A stretch of 64,000 nucleotides of DNA from Acanthococcus lagerstroemiae (GCA_031841125.1 CM063110.1:30438678-30502677); one strand, 5' to 3'. Positions 44,943-57,512 are shown, counted from the stretch's first letter. Notes: generated from the sequence alone by a model not told the origin. A program made the numbers and translations.

Positions 44943-45199
44943 TGTAGCGTTTTTTGAGCTACGGGTTAACACCATCGGAAGCCGCGAAAACCGAAAGAAA
45001 AATGCAAATTCCGAACGACCGTTTTATTTCGAAAGCAGAACTGTAGGTGTGATGAAAGTCTCTCTTCTCTTTCGATCAGCACACTTTCATCACACCTACA
45101 GTTCTGCTTTCGAAATAAAACGGTCGTTCGGAATTTGCATTTTTCTTTCGGTTTTCGCGGCTTCCGATGGTGTTAACCCGTAGCTCAAAAAATGCTACA
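44943..45199 (-). mobile_element. Palindromic LTR of the gypsy fragment, 257 bp
   Basis: The segment begins TGTAGC and ends GCTACA, has the TG..CA ends of LTRs, and lies directly upstream of the primer-binding-like sequence and gag. Its left arm (44943-45059) and right arm (45083-45199) are reverse complements over 117 bp with a single mismatch seen (CG/TG near the outer end), around a 23-bp loop (45060-45082). An LTR that is almost wholly palindromic is unusual. It may be two inverted LTR ends fused, or a genuine foldback LTR. Confidence 0.7.
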
Positions 45200-45939
45200 G
45201 GCGTATGAGAAGTATTTTGTACCTAATTTCTTCCGAAAATATTTTTCATCGTTTTTTGTTTCAAACTTATTATTGTTTATATTCTTCAGAAATTTGTTGA
45301 TGAAATAAGTGATTAATAGTTTTTCTAAAGCAATACATAGTGAATCTAATATTTGTTAGTATTTCAATTTTCTCGTCAGTCATTAGATAAAGAGTCGCTC
45401 TCTAGCGGCCTAATGAAATGCGGCGCGCTGATTGGTGTATTTAGATGAAACGATGATCAGTGACAGAAATGTTTTGCAAAAAAAAACTGAAGTTGGGCTT
45501 ATCTGAAAGGAAATGATAAGGGCTAACACTTTGGTTCTCTTCAGTTTTCCATAAAAAAACAATATTGGAACTGCTAGAGCTCATTTTGCTTGTACATGTT
45601 TTTGTGGTAAACATACCCTGATCATCTTTTTGTCCACGACGCTAGCGCATCTACAGGAGTGTCCAAACGCGAATACCAGAAAACAAATAGACGGAATACA
45701 CGTCACTGCACACAACCGCAACACACAATAACACAAACCAGTATGATCACATTCAGTTCCTAAACTCTTTTTGAACACATTTAGTTGAATTTTTTATAGT
45801 TTTTGATTAGAGAAAGTAGACGTGATATAGAAAAACGGCCGACGGCATTGTATTCAGCGTTGAAAAGTACTCAAGAATCACCTCCTTAAATGCGTTGTGC
45901 AAACGGAAAATTTCATTTTGTTCAGTAGTGTAATCAATT
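45200..45939. other. Unique DNA, no gene
   Basis: No feature was recognised here beyond scattered A-rich runs. Confidence 0.4.
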
Positions 45940-46110
45940 GACTTTTTCGCAATATTGTTATTGTTATGGTTACGTTATTTGATTCATACGCAGACGGTTA
46001 TGTTACGGTTTAGCAACATCACTTGGTTATTGTTACAGTTATATGGTTTCATGTTTCCTTCGGTTAACGGTTGTTATTCGGTTAAACTTTACGGTTTGAC
46101 AGCCGTGGTT
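45940..46110. repeat. GTTATGGTTACGG word array
   Basis: Words such as GTTATGGTTACG, GGTTATGTTACGG and GGTTAACGGTTGTTA recur within 170 bp. The array ends near CAGCCGTGG. It resembles one end of a word-array MITE, but no partner end or TSD was found. Confidence 0.4.
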
Positions 46111-47680
46111 AAACGTGAAAGTTGAAAGAAAATTTTTGAAATTTTGAAATTGAATTTTTTTCAGACTAACTTCACATCCCTGCGTGCGTTGAATAAGTCA
46201 TTTGACGTGTCGAACATGTTGAATGTGTCGGATGAAGCGTATCCCTGCATGTAAATCTGGCTATTAGACATCATATTGGATCAGTTCTACAAATACCTAC
46301 CTTTTCTTATCAATCGACGTAAGGTTCTTCACCTTTCCTCGAAAGTAGACCACCTATGAATCTGAACCTGATTCGTTTTGATATTGTTTCTTTACCTATG
46401 GGAACTGTCGATGTGTCGATGCAATAAAGCGACACCAACTAGCGTTCCGCGTACACGAGGTAATACGCGCGCGCACCGTTGACGAAAAAAATTGAAATAT
46501 CAACAAATGCGTAGTAAATTTCCGCGTATTTTATATTATGTGGTCGAAGAGAGGAAAGAAGCATCAAGTCGATAGATGTGGTTCTAATGCTGACTGACAT
46601 ATTTATCTCTCACAGCTGAGGTCTCTCTGTATACGCGATACGGTGCTCAAGAAGAGTACAAACGTACTGTATATATACTCGTTTTTTTTGTTCCTCCTTC
46701 CTTTCAATCGGTTTTTAAAAATAATTTCCACGAACCCTTCTTCTTTTACGATATTTTTTCGCTAGTGCAATCTCTTTCCTTATCGGTGTCGTTCGCGACA
46801 CCGGCCGCGATTGCGTTTTTATTGTTCTATTTTTCCGCGAAACGATTGGCGCGCAGTTCGTTCAGGGAAGCTGGAGATACTGAAAGGCGATTCGTTTCAA
46901 ATTTATCAACGCGATTCATATTAGATAATAATGCTGTATGATAATCGAGTGTAATTAGAGGACAGGATGTTAACGAACGTTTAATTGATTCGCGTTTCAT
47001 TTCGCGTACCCGAGGCGAGGCTGCGGGCGATGATAAGCCAAGGGTTTCGCGGAGCGTTACCTCTACGCGACAGACACGGGAAACGCGTCATCGTCATTGT
47101 CGAATCGATCGTTCCTCCTGAAATATATTTGAAAAACAATCCGACGGCCGTCGACGAAGTCAATTTGCTCGTGCGATTCTCCATCCACGAATCGAAACTT
47201 GACATTGAAAGGCAACGCCAGCCGCTGAAGAGCCATTCTGGTGCGACGCGATTCGTCTAGCCAGTTTTTCGCCTCTCGATTTGTCTGGAATTCGTAAATG
47301 TATCGAGTAACGATCTTCGAGTTGGCCGGGGTTGAATATAATTCGTTTCCGATTCCGAATCACTTCCGTTGGAGATACATGGAGGCAGTCACATCGCCTA
47401 AGAAAGTGTTAGGACGTCTTAAAGATGACAGGCGGCCAGCTTTGACTCAGACAGCAGTGCATTCAGAAGGTGAAATGGGTGGCCATAATCCTTGGAGTGT
47501 GAATCGAACTCTCTTTTCAAGAAATTAGAGAGGAGACTAGACTTCCTTGATGATTCAGTCTCCTAGTCGACACTCCCTCGTACGTGACAGCCACGCGTAT
47601 CAATCTAATCTCCGTTGTGGATACTCGAGTTTTCCTGTGTGATGGCGAGGAGCTGCCGGCCCTCTTACCTGCCTGCGTGG
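46111..47680. other. Unique, partly CpG-rich DNA
   Basis: From about 46400 to 47300 the sequence is free of visible repeats and relatively CpG-rich. Overlapping open frames of about 91 codons (plus, 46985-47260) and 74 codons (minus, 46981-47205) exist without recognised motifs. It could be conserved host non-coding or exonic sequence; I cannot tell. Confidence 0.35.
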
Positions 47681-47686
47681 TTTGGC

Positions 47687-47958
47687 CAGTCCCGGAGAGA
47701 GAAAAAGAGGGCCTAGGGGAATTTCCACGGGCCCCCTCTCTTTCCAGTTCATTTTGTTCTTTTGTCAGATAAAAAAAAATTATAAGCTACGGGATAAGAG
47801 GTTTCTTTCATGGTGTAAGGAGTGATTGCTAATTTAATGTACAGTATAATGCAGTCGTAAGCATTTAAATTCAGGCCTTTTAAGAATATCGGGCCCCCCT
47901 GAAAGTCCGCCGGTCACGGGGTATTTCCCCCTTCCCCCTTTCCCTCTCGACTGGGTTG
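47687..47958. mobile_element. hAT-type MITE copy 2, perfect 8-bp TSD
   Basis: GGTTTGGC is repeated exactly at 47679-47686 and 47959-47966. The termini are CAGTCCCGGAGAGAG and, reverse complemented, CAACCCAGTCGAGAGG. It is the inverted counterpart of the MITE at 35727-35972, with the same interior including ATAAGAGGTTTCTTTCATGG. Confidence 0.9.
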
Positions 47959-48325
47959 GGTTTGGCGCTATATGTAACTTATTGTCTGTTTCCTATACGT
48001 CTGTCTGCCTATAGTGTAGGCCAGCTGTCTCTCTCTAACTGGATCTTAGAGTAACAGATTTATCATCGTAATTTTTCAAATTTCCAAGTTAGGTGATCAA
48101 GCCGGCGTTTTCCCTTTGTGACATGACTGGTCTGCGCCTGCCTGTTTGGTTGGCGTTACATCTAAGTTATCGTTTATTTCCTATACGTCTGTCTGCTTAT
48201 AGTGTAGGCCAGCTGTCTCTGTCTAACTGGATCTTAGAGTAACAGATTTATCCTCGTAATTTTTCAAATTTCTAAGTTAGGTAAGCTACTCGGCGTTTTC
48301 TTTTCAACATGCTGGGAGGTGAACG
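47959..48325. repeat. 188-bp tandem duplication, two copies
   Basis: The block starting TTGGCGCTATATGTAACTTA is repeated at an offset of 188 bp as TTGGCGTTACATCTAAGTTA. Long shared parts include TTTCCTATACGTCTGTCTGC and TAACTGGATCTTAGAGTAAC. The copies differ at scattered bases, so the duplication is older than the one at 16345. Confidence 0.85.
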
Positions 48326-48859
48326 ACAGACTTTTCGTGTACACAGAGATTATTCGTCATTTACTCTGTATGCGACCTGGAATCATGAAATGTGCCTCTG
48401 GTGTCAAAAAATCATTTCTCACTTTTTTTGACAATCCTTCTAGAAAAAATGACGCTCTTTCGAATGAAACAAATTGTAGCTTCCTATTTTCATTAGTTTT
48501 TCTGTAAATTGCATTTAAAAATTCCGTCAAAGTTTAAAAACATCAGTATACATGGCGTTGTGTGAAACGGGCCTAGGGGAATGACAGACGGCAGAGAACA
48601 AGAATTCGAAACGCAATTGTCATAGCAACGCATAAACGCACCACCACAGATGTACGTGCGCACCACTACCACCATCCCATCTTTACATTCGCTTATCTTG
48701 AAAACCTGTTTTCGCACGAGAGGCACATTTCATGATTCCAGGTCTCATATACACATTACTTTCTGCCATAAAGAATGACGTGATACGGTGTTTCAGATTT
48801 GTAAGCATTTCGCTTCAGTCATAGAACTGTTAGAACATGTGAGTCACATTGCTTTACCG
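48326..48859. other. Unique DNA, no gene
   Basis: No recognised coding or repeat feature. Confidence 0.4.
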
Positions 48860-49576
48860 CGGGGTGTCTACTAGTCATGAAAGTCATGGAAAATGTCATG
48901 AATTCAAATGTATATTTAATTTGCTTTTTCTTAAAAACCATAAATTCTCTCCAAATTATTCTGGGGGAGGGGGGGGGAGCATAGGCAGCCGCCCAGTTTT
49001 CCAGTGTCCAAATATCATTTCCAAAATGAAGACCACAAAATCCAAAAACCACTCGTCATTTTTGAAATTTCGACTTGGCCACCAGATAGCGCTATATCAG
49101 CGACTACACTCCTAAGTCCTAACACTTCCGTGCATAGCGTATTCAGGCAACATCTGTTCATTCATCCGCAGCATTCATCCAGCAGAACAGCAGCAAATTA
49201 CGTTGCGGTTTGACGACAAAGTTGAAATTCCAAAATTTACATGGGTGGTTTTTGGATTTTGGTCTTCAGATGTGTTTTCATTTATTCCTACAATACATTC
49301 ATTAATATTATTTCATTTTTATTTGTATTCTCTCATCGAAAAAATAAATAAATTTTTAATGTACATTTTCTCAAATTTATTGGCTTCCTTTTTAAATGTG
49401 AACTCTAAAATATTAGCAAAGGAGGAAATTGAACAAGTATCGCTGAAACGTCAAGATTAGTTTTTGTTTTTGCAATTTAGGACCCCAAACATGAGTATTG
49501 TGAACCTATGGAGAAAGTCATGGAAAGACCATGAAAAAATTATAAATTTCTCAAATTTGTATTTGGTAGAACCCTG
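48860..49576. mobile_element. CAGGG-family element with AAGTCATGG words, 717 bp
   Basis: The left end is CGGGGTGTCTACTAG and the reverse complement of the right end is CAGGGTTCTACC. The word AAGTCATGGAAA occurs next to both ends. Flanks TACCG and TGCCA agree at three of five positions. Several frames of 70-90 codons within it lack recognised motifs. A G-run lies near 48962-48978. Confidence 0.6.
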
Positions 49577-50379
49577 TGCCAAGATTAATGTTGAGGGATT
49601 CCTTACATTGACTTTGGAACAGGACAAATAAAATGCTACGTCGTCCTGTGAAGACAATGCGTCCGTGTAATACAAATATCGTACATCATTTTGATGGCCG
49701 GTATTTGTTCCATTGTCGCATTCTTTTGCATTGGAGCGTGGAAAAGTTTAGCAGTAATGTTAAAAGAAAGTTGTATTATTAGTGTATGTACAGGTCATAG
49801 AAGTCTTGAAAAAGTCATGTTTTTTCGAAAGCAGTCATAGAAGTTTTGGATAGTAAGTGTTTTTCTGGAAATATTACGCAACAATGTAAAATTCATGTTT
49901 TTTTCAAATGAAGTCGGGGTTTTTGATTGGTTAAAAACTGAAATTCGAATCATCTTAGTGCTTAATTATTGGTACTAATAAATAAAAATATGTAAGAAGG
50001 ACTAAGACAAAAACTCGTCAAACTCTTCAACTGGGATCAGACTTGTTTATGAATATAAAAGGATGAAAAGTTATAAATCAACTGTAAGGAGCAAAATAAG
50101 CAATTTCAAAAGATTGTCGTCGTTGAAGATATGTAAGCGTATGTGTATTCATTCCTCTTTTTCAAAAACTCGAAAAACATCGGTCGGGTGTGTAGGATTT
50201 GTTCATGGGACAGTTTCACAGTGAGAAAGTGTAGATTTCTTGAAATTACAACAGATATGCCTCAAGTGTATTTTTGCAGGTCGAGGGGGAGGGGGGATAA
50301 GACGTGGATAAATTTATAAATTTCCATTTTCCATGTTTCAAAACCTGTTCAGTGTTACGACTTCGGATTTATTAATTCT
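49577..50379. other. No recognised gene; partial word-array
   Basis: Near 49790-49855 is ACAGGTCATAGAAGTCTTG followed by AAAAAGTCATG, a relative of the CAGGG-family subterminal words without a defined partner end. Confidence 0.35.
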
Positions 50380-51720
50380 TATTCAGACAGACGTAGCTAC
50401 GGCTCACTCAGACTTTTTTCAAAGACTCGACTTATTGAGATTCACGAGCCTCTGTCAAGACATTACGATTCATTTGAACCAATATAAGACTCAGCTAAGG
50501 AAGTCTACCCCCTCCCCCTCAACCACCGCCACCGTAACAATGTTGGTGAAAACCTGTCGGGGAAAAAATACAAAAATACAAATTAAGACTATGTTAAGAT
50601 CAATTGTAACTTTTTTGAAACTCATTCCGGCTCACGTATAGTTCATCCAACCAAAACTGAAACAGGTTCAGAAAATTAAATCTTATTCAGATTAAGTTGA
50701 GATTCTCCGAGTTTCAGTCTTAGACAAGAAAGTACTCAACAGACTCTTTCGTATTTAAATAAGAGCATGTTAAAACTCACTAAAACGCATTTAGATCACG
50801 TGACGACTCATCGTAGTTCTTCCTAACGTCTTCAGAGATCGTTAAGATTCATTCAGACTTACTCAGCCTCTACTGAAACACATTCACATTCATTAAGCCT
50901 TTGATACAACTCAGGCGAACTCGTCGAGATTCATTCAGTCTTTGTTGGCTCACGTTTCAACCTTAAAATTCAGTCACACTCTATCAAGTATCGTTAAGAT
51001 TTATTCTGACTCAGTTAAGATCGTTTCGGTTCGACTGCAACTCCTTTAACCTATACCGATTAAGTCTCGTTCATACTCGTGTCAACTTATTCGGATCAAG
51101 TGATCTCATTACGACTCAGTCGAAATTCCTTAGGGGTCAGTAAGACTTATTCAGACTTGTCCAGACTCTTCTGAATAACATACCATTGGAAGTAATTTAT
51201 TATGTGCATACAAATACCAAACTACTTGAACAAGTGATACAGTATTCAGAAGCATCAAAGTTCTATGAAAAATGACTTGAAAATTACCATAATTCAGTCT
51301 TACGTTCAGTGTCATTAGGACGGTATACCTTATTCCAACTTCTGTAGAACTCGGTAAAACTCGTTAAGACTCTTGAGGTTTGCTTTAAGATCCAATCAGA
51401 CTTCTAAGATTATTTTAGGACTCATTTGAACTGCGTTAAGACTGGTAAAGACGTATTCAAATTCTTCGAATGTTCATTCAATTTCTATCGGACTCGTTCA
51501 AATTCATTCAGGCTGAAACATTTGGACTTCTTTAAGGCTACGTATTCAGATTGAATTTTCATACAGATTCTGTTTAGACTTGTTCAAATTCATTCGGTCT
51601 AAAATTCAGTAAGACTCGGTGCGACTCTGATACGACTCTTTCTTTCAAACAGTGTTAGAAGCGTTAATTCCGGTCGATAAGAATCATGTAGATTCTGTTG
51701 AGATTCGATTACCCTCTGTC
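50380..51720. repeat. Degenerate array of GACTCNTTNAGA-type words, 1.3 kb
   Basis: Variants of AGACTCATTCAGACTC, AAGACTCGTTAAGAC and CAAATTCATTCAG follow each other almost without a break. The basic step is about 11-13 bp. Copies are strongly diverged, so this is an old simple-repeat expansion or decayed minisatellite. Short interruptions occur (for example 51181-51300). Open frames here are by-products of the repeat. Confidence 0.6.
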
Positions 51721-54700
51721 AGAACTAATTCAGGCTTTGTTCAAGTACTTTTGTACTCAGTGATGGAATTATCGTCGGTGGGGTGGGCTTCCTTGTCACC
51801 CTCTTCCTTAGCTTGCCTTTGGATTTTACGACTAGAGAATTTTTCGAGATATTTTTCTGTATTCATCGCCTATAAATTTAACTTGTTTCGCAGAGGGGGA
51901 GGGTGAGTGAGAAGATGCGTAGTGTAACCCTTTCAGCTTACCTTTCTCTTGTTTCAGTCTTCATGAATAACTGGAAGTTTCAGTAGCCCCCAAAGCACTT
52001 CTGAAAATTGGCGCAACCTTACACCCTGTAAGCTCTTCCCAATTATGTTTGAGGAAGAACCCACTCATCTACATGTTTTCGATGGTCTTTCTTTTTCTCT
52101 GTAATTCTCTTTCTTTCTTTTCTTCGCTCTTGATTGGTCCAATACCCGCTACTTGGGAGGTGGTGCACCTACGCCTCTTTTAACCCGTTCTGGGCGCATT
52201 TGTTATGCTTTAGTCGCATTGTTCAGATCCGTTGGATTTCTTCACTTGTCTATTATCGTGAAAGCATTTTGAAGTAGATTTTATTTTCTGTGACTGTCAA
52301 TTGTCCCTATTGTCCGTTCTATGTATCGCGCGACTGGTGAGGTTGAATCTCATCATCAGGAATCTTTTAATAAAAACATCAAGGCCGTTCATTTCTCATT
52401 CAAAAGTTATTTTGAAATAGCAGTTTTAATTGACTCCGTTCAACATGGAAAACGTTTTTCGGTTGTCTCGTTTTGGGTAACGCATTCGTCGCACGCAGCC
52501 CTTCACCATGTATGTGTTCACTGTCTCGAATTTTCGTTCGGTTTCTAAAAAGTCGAGATGGGTACTTCCGTGTGTACATTTTGGCACTATTCGAGCTCGA
52601 CAGTCTGACACACGTCGTCGCCTTCACTCGGTTTTTTTTTTGTCTGCCATTCAAAAAGAACAGTGTACTGGAATTGAGTGGCAGTCTGGCAGTTCACCTC
52701 TTTCCAGTTGTTGAAAATTACTGAAAAGATTTTTTTTTAAAGTAAGTTAACTTGCGAATGTCTGAACATGACACTAGAGTCATAATCGCATCTTTTGGAG
52801 GTATTTACTTTAGAAAACCTCCTGAATTAGAAGCAAGGAGGCTCTGTATGTATGATAAAATATTGTAAATTTCAGGAATTGATTATTATTATTCTTATTA
52901 TTATTATTTTTTTCTTTCTTTAATGTTGGTATCAGCGATTACCAACCGCTCGATTCCAGTCAGTGCGAATACGATATACTCTGTACTGTTATTACCGCGT
53001 TTATTTTTTCTTTGTTGGAACGCGTGAAGGATCTGATTACGTATTTTTCTTTCCTTGTGTATATACGACTGTGGATCGTGTTTGTGGTTTACATTACTCG
53101 ACATGTCGGTTGGCCAGTCGACTGGAAATATGAAGAGCCGGAATTTGAACTCGCAGTCGACCTATTCGGTCGGGGGTATTAATCCCGGTTGCTATGTTCA
53201 AGTAAACTCATTGAAATCGAGTACCTCCATATGTGTGTGTGTGTGTATGTGTGTGCCGAGTGATTGTTGAAGTTGTGGACTGAGTTCGCGCGATTATTTC
53301 GGATGCTCTGTGGGTACAGTATTGTACGGTAGAATGTTCGTCAGCCTGTTGTGCTGCTGCATAAACGCCGTGGAGTTTCATTTTTGAGGAACAAGTAGTT
53401 GAGTTGGCTCTCCCAAGAGAATGAATACTGTGATTTGGCAGAGTATGCCTGAAGCTCGGAAGCTGATCAGTCGTTTCATTAGCGAGAAATCCCTCTCGTA
53501 GCCACTTCCTCTTCTTTGGGAGTCTCTGTATGCTCCGCTTATTAGTATGTTAGACGTGCAAAACTAGTTTTTCTGTGGATGATTTTAGTTTTTCATTCTT
53601 CTATATGTCCTGAAATCAGTAATCAAGACCCAAGATCTCTACTAACCAATTCCCTTGTCGCCCATTCTGTGAACTGAAACCTGCAGAATTTCAAACAAGT
53701 AGATGCAAAAGCACACTTAGAAAGCTAGAGGAATAAATGGAAAAACAGCCAGATAGATTGACGGATTGGGAAGAAGACTGAACAACCAAAGAAATAGTGA
53801 TCAGGTAATAGATAGAAAGCCAGACGTACGGAAAAGTTGCCGACATTGTAAGGATTTTAGTCGACCGATATATTCAAAAGCACACGCAGACAGCTAAAGG
53901 GAAAGTTATTCACTTGGAAAATAGTCAGCCACACAGACAGGAAAGCAGATACCACGACCAAAGATAAAGACAGATAGCCAGCCAAACATAAGGTAATATT
54001 CCAGACATTGTACCACCATTCTCCTTGATTGTCAGTAGATTTTGAAGTTATCAGCTCGTCCTGGTGGTAAAGTGATTGGAAACTAGTTCACCTAGTCTTG
54101 AGTTTTACCGCTGAGGAGGGCTACTAGCTTTCAAACTTGCTGGTAATCGAGGGTTGTGGTATGATATTGGGAAAATTTCACGGTGTAAACAGACATTCAG
54201 TCAGTCAGTCTAACGGGGATGTTCCAGTCAGGAAAGCAAACAGAAACCAATCTACAGACAGATATGTAAAAACTCCGACCAAGACGAACAAATAATGCTC
54301 TGGCAAAATGAGTTATCCTCTCACAGTATATCTTGAATGAGGTATGGCTTACACTCACTTGACTCGCATCGATGAAGGGCTTGGTCCTGCGGTGAGGGCT
54401 AAGGACTAAGCTTCCTAATAATGGCTAGTATTATGAAAACTCCTGTAAATCTGGATTTAGAAGGGATTATGCTAGCGGGGTAGGGAGGTAAAGGGGTTCT
54501 CAGAGAAGTGAATTTATGGACCAAAGATTTCTGCAGCCAGGGATCGACTTACAATGTCGCAAACCCAATTCAGCTTCGGCCAAATTGTTTTCTATGACTG
54601 TACCTTTAAAACTTCGAGCTAAAGTTTTGACAAAAAGTTTGTAGCTTCATTTGACACCCAACTTTGGCTTCAATTTCGCAACCACGTCGTCCAATCAGTG

Positions 54701-56624
54701 ACTTAGTTTTCATATCAGGTGTTCACAATGGCGTTCAAGTTTCAATCACGTATGCGCTGGACATTGAAATGTGTGAGAAAAGCCCTCTTATGCTGTTGTG
54801 CTGATAAGTAAGAACCTCTAACTCGCAAATAACAAATATCCAGTAATGTGGCAAGCTGGCAACTGTGGAAAAATAAGACTGCCGTTGAAAGTTCCTTCGC
54901 AATGAACCTATGAATTCCGTGTTCGGCCGAAGATTTTCTTATTTATGGCTACGTGTCAGTGGTAGCCTGCGAACTGGTTTTAGTCGGTTTTGAGTATCAC
55001 GCGTCGTCCGTCAGCTCTGATTTGAGCAATGTTTGCGTGCCTATTTAGGGGAAATGAATATAAGTAATTACGAACTGTTGAATTTGCGACTGTTTTTTGA
55101 CGTCAATATTGGACGGTCGAGCCAAAATCTAGGTTACATATCGGGTAGATTAGATTTTTTGGGGTACCAGTTCCCTAGTTATCTATTTCATTTTCTACGC
55201 GTTAAATACGAAATATTTTTATCGCCGCATACTCTTGTATACTGAAAAATAGTATCTCCCCTAATTTCACTAATTTGTTAGCAGTCCCTCAGAGATGACT
55301 CGTTGGTGTGTAATTGATATCTAGTGTTTGAAGGCTGTTATCAGTTTCCGGGTACATTCTGCGAAAATGAAGTTTGAAGTGAACTAAAGTGAAGTGCGCA
55401 TAAATGTCGTCATATACACCTACGACTTTTCAGCTACGAATGATTTCATAGTATTTCGAATTTTGCTCGGTATCGTTTCGGGGACGAAATGGTGGAACTG
55501 GTAGAAGAATGTTGAAGCGCAGGCAAACTTTAATGTGAAGATGATCGAGTTAGTATGTTGGGTACAAGAACTAAATTCGATTCCTGTTGTGGCATGTTTA
55601 TAGAGGGTTTCAGAATTTGACGCGTAAAATAAATTTGAAAGGTTTCCTTTTCCAGTATTATCGATCCTGGCAGTGAAAAGTAAAGCTTCCAACCACCATC
55701 TTGGTAACACCTTTGTACTTGTTGGGTAGTGGGTTTCGGCTTGAAAATATTTATATCAATTGTGCTGCTCCCAAATAGACATACAAACGTCACCTTTTGT
55801 GAAATCAGTATGGAGAATGAGGTACGCTATGTTTTTTAATTATTTTCGGTTTTCTTGAATTGGAATTACACGCCGAAGTCTCGTGTCAACATGTTGAAGT
55901 GAGCCGCTGTTTTCCTTGGATACTATTGCAGAAGGAGTTGAATGCGTCCATTGATAAAGGGCCTGAGTATGAAAATGACGTTTTGAGAAATAAGCGTTTG
56001 AAAGTTTGAGACCTTATAACTAGTAATCTACTTATGATTATTTGGGTAATAATTGATATTATGTTATGAAGTTGGAAGTCTCATTATGCAATCCTAATGT
56101 ATGAAGAACTGAGATCAAATGTAGGCGGAGATATGGACTGAGAAGTGTGATGGAAGTTAGACCTTTTTTTCTGGGATGACTTTTTCTATTTATTTTTCAA
56201 TAGAAAATGAACGCTGAAGAAGAATAAATACACATACGTACTCTGAAGTCAATATTATTTATAGAAAATAGACACGAGGAAGTCAATGTTCACGGAAAAT
56301 AAACATCATGTCTTCAAAGAGTACTTGGGTCGAATAATACTACCTACCGCTTTTCGGATTCATTTCAAGCCGCTTTTTCTTCGAAAATATTACCGCTGAG
56401 GAACGTATCTTGGCTTCCTTTTGAGATCGTTTAAAATCTATCAAATATCGGTCGAGCAAATGACACGAAATTCGAAAGGCAGTTCTTTTTGCAACATTTT
56501 TCATTCCTTTTCAAGGGGATAAACTCTGGTTTTCGCGACATTTTTTTATCTTTATTGTTCAAATAACATAAAATACCGGCAATGCACGATCAAGAAGTCG
56601 ATGCCCAAGTTAGAAAATCACTAG
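51721..56624. other. Mostly unique DNA, no recognised gene
   Basis: It includes a TTATTATT run near 52885-52910, a GTGTGTGT run near 53232-53254, and CAGACAGA-like words between 53750 and 54300. No protein domain was recognised; one weak candidate exon lies at 53103-53196. Confidence 0.35.
53103..53196 (+). other. Weak candidate first coding exon
   Basis: From the ATG at 53103 the frame gives MSVGQSTGNMKS, a polar start with balanced codon use unlike the AT-rich flanks. It runs up to a possible splice donor (AA|GTAAAC). No homologous protein comes to mind and the same pattern can arise by chance. Direction, exon status and boundaries are inference only. Confidence 0.15.
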
Positions 56625-57336
56625 CAGTGGCATAGCCAGGATTTTCCCAGAGATCAGGGGGAAGGGGGGGCAAAGTAAGATTTTCAAGGGAGAAAAAGTC
56701 GAAAATTGAGGCATTTTTTAGAAATCGCCGATATTGGAGAACTATTTTATAATAAAATGAAGGTAAAATTACTGCTGGAGCGAAAATTTTTCGAGAAAAT
56801 GTGTGTTAAAGGCAAAAAGTTGCTCATTTTTGTATGTTTTACATTCAATTTCAGGTGCCTTGGAGGGGAGGGGGCATGCCCCAGTGTGTACCCTAAGCCC
56901 TTCACTGCAGCTGCCCAAATTGGAAAATTGATGATTTTACAATTTTTTTACCTCGGTACCCCCTCTCCCCCTCGAGACCAAAATATATAATCCAAAAAAT
57001 CATTTGCGTCGAGTATTTATATAATTTCGCTTACGATTATATTACTTAAGTACCTACTTTTGAATTTTGTTACATTAAGTATTACATTCGTTTTCATTAC
57101 GTTCATTACTTATTCTTTAATAATTCAATACATTTTTCGAAATTATAATTTTTTTGCATTCGTTTTCATTTTTTTTTTAAGTAAATAAAATTTTTCAAAG
57201 CATATTCTTGCTTTTTTTCGGAGCTGCCCAAGTTTTCTGAAGGTGCCCTACAAGTTTTTGATAGTGCCCGGTATGGTCGGTACTGCTCGTTAGGGTACAC
57301 ACTGGCATGCTCCCCCTCCCCCCGGCTACACCACTG
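56625..57336. mobile_element. hAT-type element, 712 bp
   Basis: The ends are CAGTGGCATAGCCAGG and, reverse complemented, CAGTGGTGTAGCCGGG. The 8-bp flanks ATCACTAG and ATTACTGG agree at six of eight positions. The terminal regions have G-rich and C-rich runs (GGGGGAAGGGGGGG and CCCCCTCCCCCC). A 94-codon frame (56706-56990) inside has no recognised domain, so it is a non-autonomous element. Confidence 0.75.
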
Positions 57337-57512
57337 ATTACTGGAGAAACACCGATATCACGGAGCTCATGGGGAACTTATAGAACCTATGTATTATTTT
57401 TCAGAGCAGTTATATTTGATCCCCTGTTGCAGCCGTTTGGCGCCAGATAGCGCTGTAATGTGAGGTGTTCTATAGTGTTCTTGACCTGCCGAATCGAACT
57501 ACACTATTTATT

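Noticed and set aside
44619..44975. Gag protein starting at the ATG at 44975
   Set aside because: That start lies within the LTR; the ATG at 44873 after the primer-binding-like sequence is a better start.
50380..51720. CRISPR array
   Set aside because: Repeats are short, diverged and contiguous without unique spacers, and the DNA is eukaryotic.
54050..54180. Possible third SINE (CTGGTGGTAAAGTGATTGG)
   Set aside because: No convincing B box, no TSD and no A-rich tail.
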